Shown piece by piece: positions 27,224 to 33,732 of a stretch of DNA of 33,732 bases. Numbering within the stretch: position 1 is the first letter of the stretch; each line of letters starts with the position of its first letter. A program made the position numbers and the translations under genes. The DNA comes from Bacteroidales bacterium (lineage in GTDB: Bacteria > Bacteroidota > Bacteroidia > Bacteroidales > 4484-276). The stretch lies in assembly GCA_029934065.1 (NCBI GenBank), contig JAOZMX010000013.1, forward strand, positions 1-33,732, in the 5' to 3' direction. The notes under the pieces were generated by a model. It did no database searches and was not told where the DNA came from. It saw nothing but the letters and a program-made list of their open reading frames with translations.

Positions 27224-28354
27224 TTAACCGGATTTTTCCTCCGCCCGGCCGGAAGGCGATCTTCTTTTTAATTCACGATTGAAGAGCTCCCAATAATCGT
27301 TAATTATCCCCGGCCATGAATATTGGTTTTTGATTTTTTTCAGATTACTGGCAATCAACTTTTTTGCACCGGGCTTACCAAAGTTCGAATTAATGATGCG
27401 GCTAACGTCGGAAGCAGCTTTGAAATAGACGGCGTCGCTGTTGAGTACGGCACGGTTGAAAGGATTATCGTGGGCACAAATTACCGCCTGGGCGGCCATT
27501 GCTTCAAGAAGCGACGGATTGGTCCCTCCGGCAGAATGACCGTGAAAATAAAGCCTGGCATAATACCGCAGAGCATCCAAAAGCGACTTGTCAAAAACAG
27601 CACCGGCAAAGGTCACCTGCTCCGATTTGTATTTTTTAAGGAGATATTTCCCGAATTTGTTCCGTATCTTTCCCACAACCAGCAAAGGCAGCCCGGATGT
27701 GGACTGAACAACACCTTTGATGATCTCTTCGATATGATTGTCGGGCTGCAAACGGGCAATGAGCAGGTAATAGCCGAAAGGTTCAACATTAAATTTCCGC
27801 AAAAGAGCTGTTCTCGGATTTCCGGGAATATCGGCACCGTAGGGGATAAACACAGCGTCAACGGCATACTTGTCATCAAGGTATTTTTTAATGGCCACCG
27901 AATCGGCCACAAGCCTGTGGCTGCTTTTCACGGCCAACTTTTCGGCGTATTTCAGAAACCTGCGTACCGGACGGCTGTATTTGCTGCGTTTCCATTCCAT
28001 GCCATCCATGTTTGTTATGATGACCGGTTTTGCGGGAAGCAGCCGGTACCATACCGAATTGCTGGTATATCCCAACTGAAGAATGATGTCGAAATCTCTT
28101 TTTCTGCTGTCGCGGATGCAATTGAAATCGTAAATAAACTGCCCCAGTGCCCCGACGGTATTTTCGGGGTCGTGGCAATGAATGAGGTTTACCCCTTTCC
28201 ATGTTTCACCACCGTAAGGATGATCGTCCGAACAATAAACCCAGACCCCGGCACCCAAATCTGCCAACCCCTTTGACAAGTGTTCGGCAAATTGCTCGAA
28301 ACCGCCGTATTGATTGGGGACACCCCTCGAACCAAGTATTCCTATCTTTATCAT
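27224..28354 (-). CDS. Glycosyltransferase with DUF1972 N-terminal domain (rhamnosyltransferase-like, GT-B fold)
   Basis: MIKIGILGSRGVPNQYGGFEQFAEHLSKGL..., NMDGMEWKRSKYSRPVRRFLKYAEKLAVKSSHRLVADS, HGHSAGGTNPSLLEAMAAQAVICAHDNPFNR. Confidence 0.9.
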   Translation of the reverse strand: MIKIGILGSRGVPNQYGGFEQFAEHLSKGLADLGAGVWVYCSDDHPYGGETWKGVNLIHCHDPENTVGALGQFIYDFNCIRDSRKRDFDIILQLGYTSNSVWYRLLPAKPVIITNMDGMEWKRSKYSRPVRRFLKYAEKLAVKSSHRLVADSVAIKKYLDDKYAVDAVFIPYGADIPGNPRTALLRKFNVEPFGYYLLIARLQPDNHIEEIIKGVVQSTSGLPLLVVGKIRNKFGKYLLKKYKSEQVTFAGAVFDKSLLDALRYYARLYFHGHSAGGTNPSLLEAMAAQAVICAHDNPFNRAVLNSDAVYFKAASDVSRIINSNFGKPGAKKLIASNLKKIKNQYSWPGIINDYWELFNRELKRRSPSGRAEEKSG

Positions 28355-29643
28355 AATCGTTTTTTCTTTTTTTCAGCCCGCAGGAGATGAATGAAAATGA
28401 ATATCAAAAACACCGGAAAGTAATAATAAAAACCGTTGAACAGCGCAGCGAAGACCATGGTGAAAAAGAACAGGAAAAGATAAATATTCCTGCGGATGTA
28501 CCTGGCGTTTTCCCTAAAAATACGGTAAAGGAAAGCACAGTATAACAATAATGCCGGTATTCCGTAACTGTATGCTATCGAAAGGAAATCGTTGTGGAAC
28601 CACTCTTTGTAATGAATGTTTACCAGATTGGTCACCTTGGAGGCGTAAAACGTTTTGCCAATCAGCATCTCGTACCATGTAAACTGCCGAAACTCATGCC
28701 ACCACGAGCGCCAGATGGTAACCCTTGAAAAGCGGTCGAAATTATCAACAGCAGTGATTTGGAGGGTGGCAAACTGTTCCAGGAAAGTATTTTTGGTGAG
28801 TTCAAGTATTTGGTACCTGAAATAAATGCTAACGGCCAGTAATGCACCGGCAATAAAAAAATAAACCAGTGTTTTGCGGCGGATCAGAAATAAAAGCATT
28901 GCGATGACTGCCGCGACCAGAATTGTCCTCGTACCCGTATAAATCAACAGCAAAACCGAAAGGATCGCAGCAATCAGAAAAAGCCGGTTTTTTTTCCGTC
29001 CGAACGAATCCGCATAAAACAATGCAACGAAAAAAAGAAAATAGGACGCCAGATGGGGTACCCTGAACAACCCGTAATGGTAGCTTCGCTGTGATTCCAG
29101 AACATCAAGCGGTTTGTTCTTTCTTTTGATCACCATCTCTTCGGATTGCTCTCCATTCTTTTCGGAGAGCAATTGCTTCAGTTCAATCCTCCAGGTTTCC
29201 GATGCTCTGTAAAAACTTTTGGAATTAACACCTGTAAAAGTAAACACCAGCATCAGCAGTATGACACCGAAAAAAATGTGAATCGTCCGGGCATGCAACT
29301 TTTCGGGTTTGAGCTTGTAAAAATAATAGGAAACGGGAAAGAAAAGGATAAAGGCAAGGTCGGACAAATTCTTTTTATCAAAAGTAAAAACAAAATTATT
29401 GATGACTGTGACAAGGATAAAAAATGAAACAAACGCCAAAAGGAAAATATTTTTCCGGTGCGACTTCCAAAGCGCCACCCATAACAGCGGCAAAACGATT
29501 AATGAAACGGGTACAAATACGGGTAGATGGATAAAAAAATTCACTGCCGAATCAATAAAAAAAACCGTCAACAAAAAGAGAAACAACTTGTTGGGATCGA
29601 GATTTTGTATTCTTTTGATGAAATGTCCTGATCTGTAATTCAT
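28351..29643 (-). CDS. O-antigen polymerase/ligase-like multi-TM membrane protein (Wzy candidate)
   Basis: About 10-12 hydrophobic segments, large extracytoplasmic loop; ATGA overlaps with both neighbours in the EPS operon. Confidence 0.75.
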   Translation of the reverse strand: MNYRSGHFIKRIQNLDPNKLFLFLLTVFFIDSAVNFFIHLPVFVPVSLIVLPLLWVALWKSHRKNIFLLAFVSFFILVTVINNFVFTFDKKNLSDLAFILFFPVSYYFYKLKPEKLHARTIHIFFGVILLMLVFTFTGVNSKSFYRASETWRIELKQLLSEKNGEQSEEMVIKRKNKPLDVLESQRSYHYGLFRVPHLASYFLFFVALFYADSFGRKKNRLFLIAAILSVLLLIYTGTRTILVAAVIAMLLFLIRRKTLVYFFIAGALLAVSIYFRYQILELTKNTFLEQFATLQITAVDNFDRFSRVTIWRSWWHEFRQFTWYEMLIGKTFYASKVTNLVNIHYKEWFHNDFLSIAYSYGIPALLLYCAFLYRIFRENARYIRRNIYLFLFFFTMVFAALFNGFYYYFPVFLIFIFIHLLRAEKKKKRL

Positions 29644-30506
29644 CGTTTTATCCTTTTTAGCAATTTAGCGGGATAGGCCAGGACGGCAAAAAACAGGTGT
29701 AAATATTTGAGCACTCCGCCCTTCCCCGACTGGTATTTTCTATAATTCAAAATGTAAACGTAATAACGCAAAACGGTAAATTTTCCCGTTGACGTACCAA
29801 ATATTTCATCCCTGAAGCGGAAGGTATTGCGAATGTGCTCCCGTTTGAGATTGCCTGTGGCACTTCCGGAGTGTATCCTCATGCGGTAAAGCGGTTCGGG
29901 GAGATTTGCAAACCGGTGGCCGTCCCTGATCATACGGGCAAAGAGCTCATAATCCTCTCCCGGAAAAATACGCTGGTAGCGGTACTTTCTGTACACCTCG
30001 CCCTTAACAAAGACCGTCGGATGCTGAACGCCATGCTCGCCGCGACGAAAAGCTTTTTCGATCTCCCTGTGGGCGGGCGGAAAGTTGGAAATGTTAATGT
30101 CTTTTCCCGTCTCACCGTCAAAATACTGCACATTGCATCCCAACACATCAATGTCGGGGTGGCTTTCCATGAAATTCCACTGCCGTTTGATCCTGCCGGG
30201 CATCATAACATCATCCGGATCGGCGCGCATGATGTATTTTCCCGTTGCAGCTTCGAGTGCAGCGTTAAGTGCAGCCGTAAGCCCGCGGTTTTTTTCAAAA
30301 ACAATAAGTTTCAAATATTCCGGATGCCCGTAACCTTGTAAAACCTTTGCCGAATCATCGGTGGAGCCATCGTCAACAATGATCAGCTCCCGCGGCAAAA
30401 CCGAAGACTCCATCACACTGCGGATGAATTCATCCAAAAATCTCCCGTTATTGTAATTGGGAACGATGATGGAAACATCAACTATATTTTTGTCATCGGG
30501 TTTCAT
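29640..30506 (-). CDS. Glycosyltransferase family 2
   Basis: VSIIVPNYNNGRFLDEFIRSV, IIVDDGSTDDSAKVL, GKYIMRADPDDVMMPGRIKRQ. Start at 30506 gives a 4-nt overlap with the upstream gene; the ORF-track start at 30602 is less likely. Confidence 0.9.
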   Translation of the reverse strand: MKPDDKNIVDVSIIVPNYNNGRFLDEFIRSVMESSVLPRELIIVDDGSTDDSAKVLQGYGHPEYLKLIVFEKNRGLTAALNAALEAATGKYIMRADPDDVMMPGRIKRQWNFMESHPDIDVLGCNVQYFDGETGKDINISNFPPAHREIEKAFRRGEHGVQHPTVFVKGEVYRKYRYQRIFPGEDYELFARMIRDGHRFANLPEPLYRMRIHSGSATGNLKREHIRNTFRFRDEIFGTSTGKFTVLRYYVYILNYRKYQSGKGGVLKYLHLFFAVLAYPAKLLKRIKR

Positions 30507-31474
30507 CCGGCACAGCAATGTTTTTTTGTTAATGACGAAGAGAGACACATGCCAATGGCAGACGGGCCGAGTGAACGTGCACGAAAACAACATTTCATCC
30601 ACCTGTTGAAGATCACCTTTTTCAGCATCCTTTCATCATAAATTTTTGTTTTCCGGTTTTGCAACAACAGCATTTTCAGATGTTCTTCAATGCGTTTCAA
30701 GATTTCTGTTTGCAGGATCGGGTCGTTTTGTTTGATGATCATGTGGGTATCGAAATTTTGCGGGGTCAGTTCGATATCCAAAGCATTAAAAAGATCCCGG
30801 TAGATCAACCGGTCCTGCTCCGTCAGCCTCCTGCTGTCGCTGTTGGTGGCACTCTGGTCGTGCACCCTGTAGTTGACAAGGTATTCGGGAAGGTTCCACA
30901 CTTTGTGCTTTGCAGCGATCTCTATCCACATTTTGTAATCTTCCACAACATCGTATCCTTTGCGGTATCCTTCCGGGGGAAGCGCTTCGCGGCGAATTAC
31001 AACCGTTGACTGCACAAAATAATTCCTGAAAAGCATGATGGCCGGAATCTTTTCGGGTTTTGCCGGAAGTTTCCATTTTCCTTTCATCGTTTCTCCGTTG
31101 CCATTGATAAATTTCACCCACGACCCTACCATTCCGTAGCCGGGATTTCGTTTTAGAAAACGAATCTGTTTGGCAAATTTTCCGGGTAAAGCAACGTCGT
31201 CGGCATCAAACGGAGCGATAAAATCCCCGGTTGCTTCCGACAATCCCCGGTTGCGGCTAAAGACAATGCCGCTGTTTTTTTCGTTGTGAAAGAGTTTGAT
31301 TCGGCCATCGTCATACATTTCCGCTATTTCACTACTCCCGTCGGTTGAAGCATCGTCAATGATGATCAGTTCGAAATCGGAAAACGACTGAACAAGCAGG
31401 CTTTCAACGGCCTCGGCAAGATATTTTGCAGCGTTGTAAACCGGCATAATGATGCTCAATTCGGGAGTTTTCAT
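30503..31474 (-). CDS. Glycosyltransferase family 2
   Basis: LSIIMPVYNAAKYLAEAVESLLVQSFSDFELIIIDDASTDGSSEIAEMY, NRGLSEATGDFIAPFDADDVALPGKFAKQ. Confidence 0.92.
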   Translation of the reverse strand: MKTPELSIIMPVYNAAKYLAEAVESLLVQSFSDFELIIIDDASTDGSSEIAEMYDDGRIKLFHNEKNSGIVFSRNRGLSEATGDFIAPFDADDVALPGKFAKQIRFLKRNPGYGMVGSWVKFINGNGETMKGKWKLPAKPEKIPAIMLFRNYFVQSTVVIRREALPPEGYRKGYDVVEDYKMWIEIAAKHKVWNLPEYLVNYRVHDQSATNSDSRRLTEQDRLIYRDLFNALDIELTPQNFDTHMIIKQNDPILQTEILKRIEEHLKMLLLQNRKTKIYDERMLKKVIFNRWMKCCFRARSLGPSAIGMCLSSSLTKKHCCAG

Positions 31475-31514
31475 ATTTCAAATCATTGAAAAGCGCTGCA
31501 AGATAATAAGAATC

Positions 31515-31530
31515 TGGTATCCGCATACCA
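31515..31530. promoter_or_regulatory. Inverted repeat TGGTAT-ccgc-ATACCA, candidate operator in divergent intergenic region
   Basis: Perfect 6-bp arms, directly upstream of the -33/-7 promoter candidate at 31538-31567. Confidence 0.35.
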
Positions 31531-31537
31531 TGAACAA

Positions 31538-31567
31538 TTTGTTTTAAATCGTTTTTACCTATTTTTG
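31538..31567 (+). promoter_or_regulatory. Putative Bacteroidota promoter TTTG-N18-TATTTTTG
   Basis: -33-like TTTG at 31538-31541 and exact -7 TAnnTTTG at 31560-31567 with an 18-nt spacer, 35 nt upstream of the ATG. Confidence 0.55.
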
Positions 31568-31602
31568 AACTCTGAAATCGAATCACATTAACACATGGGA
31601 TA

Positions 31603-33549
31603 ATGGCAAAAACAGCACATCAAATCAGCAAAAGGGAAAAGAAGAAAATCCAACAACGCAAAAACAAACCGGTTCTTTTTCTGATCCTCAACAGTTTCAT
31701 CATTTTAATACTGCCCGTATTCTATCTTTCCAATGCACTTGATTATGCGATGATGCCCCGGCTGTTCCTGCTGGGATTGTTTCTGCTGCTGTTTGTCCCG
31801 GGAGTTTTGTCGCAAAAAAGTCCTCCTTACGATTACAGTATTTTGCGTGATAAATTCTTTTGGGTATATCTGGGTTATTTTATCATCACGGCGGTTTCGC
31901 TTGTTTTTGCCGTGAACTACAAAGAGGGCTTTCCGGATGTTTTCAAAACATTTGCCGTTCTAACGCTTACGGCAACAATTGCAATCGTGTTTTCCAACAC
32001 CGAAGATTTTGATTCCGTACTACCGAAATTTGTGGTTGTAGCAGCGTTTATCTCCTTTGCCGTCGGTATGGCCCAATACATTGACAAGGTGATAATGGCA
32101 ACCTCTCCGCTCCTGCCCGACGGCCGGGAGGTGATTTACGAAGTGAAAGGAATGATGGCACACAAAAACCAGTATGCCATTTCATTGATGTTGATGCTGC
32201 CCTTTTTGGGATACGGAATTTACCGGTACAAAAAAGGATGGAAATGGGCATGCATTACGGCGTTCATCCTTTTGACGGGGATGATCCTTTTGCTGCAAAC
32301 CCGGTCGGTGTGGCTGGGGCTCATCATCTCAACGGTGGTGACGGTTTTCCTCATTGCACGCTATCCGAAAAAGTTTTCCGTAACCACAAAAACAAGGAAC
32401 TTCATTGCCGGGACAACTGTAATTGTTCTGATCACGGGACTGATCGTCATCAACGAAATGGGGAAAAAGAATCCCTATTCCTTTACGGGCAGATTGCGCT
32501 CCATCGCTAGTCCGCACTCCGGCAACAATGTTTTCAGGCTGAAGATTTGGCATTTTACCACAATGATGATCGCCGACCACCCGCTCACCGGCGTGGGCGC
32601 AGGAAACTGGAAACTGCATTCGGCGGAGTACTATAACAAATACAATCTCACTTTCGAAAAAAACCAACTCAACTGGTTGCGCCCGCACAACGATTATTTG
32701 TGGGTGTTTGCCGAAAAAGGCATCATCGGCATACTGCTTTATTTGGCCATGTTCGGTTTCTTACTGGTTTATGTTTTCAAAATATTGCTTTCGCATCAAA
32801 AGAAAGCGCACAGGATATTCGGTTTGTTTCTCCTTTCGGGACTGATCTGCTATCTAACGGTATCATTTTTTACGTTCCCCCTGGAACGGATCAATCAGCA
32901 AGCCTATCTGGCATTGATCTCGGGGATCATTCTTTCGCTGAATCATGCCGGCAGGGAGACAAAAAAACCTGTGAAAAACCGGAAAGGAATCTTATATCCG
33001 ACGATGATCATGCTGGCGATGGTAACAATTTACGGCTATTCGATGGTGGCTTTCGAATCGCAGGTACGAAAAACGCGCAATGCCATGGGGAGCCAAAGAT
33101 GGAACTTGATGCTGAAATATGCCAAAGCCATCCCGACCACCTTCCGCACACTCGACTCGGAAGCCGTCCCCGTAAAATCGTATGAAGCACAGGCCTATTC
33201 GAAACTAAAGCGGCTGGAAAAATCGAGGGATGCCTATCTGGAAGCATTGAAGGCCCATCCCACGAAAATCAACGTGATGAACAATCTCGGAAAAGTCTAT
33301 TATGAAATAGGCAATTACAAAGCTGCGGAGCAAATGTTTTTGAAGGCGCTTGAAATTTTGCCCGATTACAATGAATCGTTGATCAATCTCTCAACAACCT
33401 ATTACAAGACCGGAAAATATTGGAAAACATTGAAAACACTCGAAAGAATACCTCCGGAAAAAAGAGATAAAACCGTGAAGAACAACATCAGAGCCATCAA
33501 AAAACTGATCAGAAAAAAGAAACAGGAACAAAAACAGGCAGCAAATTGA
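31603..33549 (+). CDS. O-antigen ligase-domain membrane protein with C-terminal TPR repeats
   Basis: Multi-TM, TGRLRSIASPHSGNNVFRLKIWHFTTMMIADHPLTGVGAGNW...HNDYLWVFAEKGIIGILLYL typical of O-ligase (Wzy_C); C-terminal TPRs (NVMNNLGKVYYEIGNYKAAEQMFLKALEILPDYNESLINLSTTYYKTGKYWKTLKTLERI). Confidence 0.9.
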   Translation: MAKTAHQISKREKKKIQQRKNKPVLFLILNSFIILILPVFYLSNALDYAMMPRLFLLGLFLLLFVPGVLSQKSPPYDYSILRDKFFWVYLGYFIITAVSLVFAVNYKEGFPDVFKTFAVLTLTATIAIVFSNTEDFDSVLPKFVVVAAFISFAVGMAQYIDKVIMATSPLLPDGREVIYEVKGMMAHKNQYAISLMLMLPFLGYGIYRYKKGWKWACITAFILLTGMILLLQTRSVWLGLIISTVVTVFLIARYPKKFSVTTKTRNFIAGTTVIVLITGLIVINEMGKKNPYSFTGRLRSIASPHSGNNVFRLKIWHFTTMMIADHPLTGVGAGNWKLHSAEYYNKYNLTFEKNQLNWLRPHNDYLWVFAEKGIIGILLYLAMFGFLLVYVFKILLSHQKKAHRIFGLFLLSGLICYLTVSFFTFPLERINQQAYLALISGIILSLNHAGRETKKPVKNRKGILYPTMIMLAMVTIYGYSMVAFESQVRKTRNAMGSQRWNLMLKYAKAIPTTFRTLDSEAVPVKSYEAQAYSKLKRLEKSRDAYLEALKAHPTKINVMNNLGKVYYEIGNYKAAEQMFLKALEILPDYNESLINLSTTYYKTGKYWKTLKTLERIPPEKRDKTVKNNIRAIKKLIRKKKQEQKQAAN

Positions 33550-33616
33550 AATGGGATTGAAGGGCGCACAACACCCAATACGAATATTGCCAAAGAACTG
33601 GAATTAATGCATGTTG

Positions 33617-33642
33617 CAGAGACGCATGGCCGTGCGTCTCTG
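33617..33642. repeat. Perfect 10-bp stem palindrome CAGAGACGCA-tggccg-TGCGTCTCTG
   Basis: Direct inspection. Intergenic, no following T-run; resembles dispersed palindromic intergenic repeats. Confidence 0.7.
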
Positions 33643-33674
33643 TCATTCCCAAAAAATCCCCATTCCCAAAATCT

Positions 33675-33695
33675 GCAATCGGCAATCGTCAATCA
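33675..33695. repeat. Short tandem 7-nt repeat GCAATCG GCAATCG TCAATCA
   Basis: Direct inspection; adjacent to a duplicated CATTCCCAAAA segment and the 33617 palindrome. Confidence 0.55.
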
Positions 33696-33732
33696 ATATC
33701 ATACATCTTACATCGGACATCTGATCCCGACA

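Noticed and set aside
27323-28276. 317-aa plus-strand ORF
   Set aside because: Entirely antisense to the well-supported DUF1972 glycosyltransferase; composition looks like codon-shadow sequence with no recognisable domain.
1-33732. tRNA, rRNA, CRISPR or prophage content
   Set aside because: None recognised on either strand by inspection; a tRNAscan/Infernal run would be needed to exclude small RNAs.

Overview
33.7 kb of a Bacteroidota-type chromosome. Evidence for the phylum: two proteins with T9SS C-terminal sorting domains, a gldA/gldF/gldG-like cluster, recurrent TAnnTTTG -7 promoter motifs, and a mqnE-type futalosine gene. In order: an Xre/RES type II toxin-antitoxin pair (5' end cut by the window); an orphan secreted protein; an MFS transporter with a large insertion before its last TM helix; a trypsin-fold T9SS protease; mqnE; a gldA-gldF-gldG-DUF4340 operon; a 1288-aa T9SS multidomain surface protein; rsmE-DUF4159; valS; sucD; two adjacent thioredoxin paralogues (one cytoplasmic, one lipoprotein); a stand-alone IS1595-type zinc-ribbon ORF; hypB and hypA; a double zinc-ribbon orphan; hypE; an exopolysaccharide operon; and a divergent O-antigen-ligase/TPR protein. 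No rRNA, tRNA, CRISPR array or intact mobile element was recognised. Most of the window looks like ordinary core/accessory genome. The most interesting spot is the hyp region (about 22.8-25.8 kb): hypE sits 4 nt behind the polysaccharide operon, a double zinc-ribbon orphan lies between hypA and hypE, and an 18-bp perfect dyad sits beside face-to-face -7 elements. All calls are from reading the sequence and the supplied ORF translations; no searches were run.
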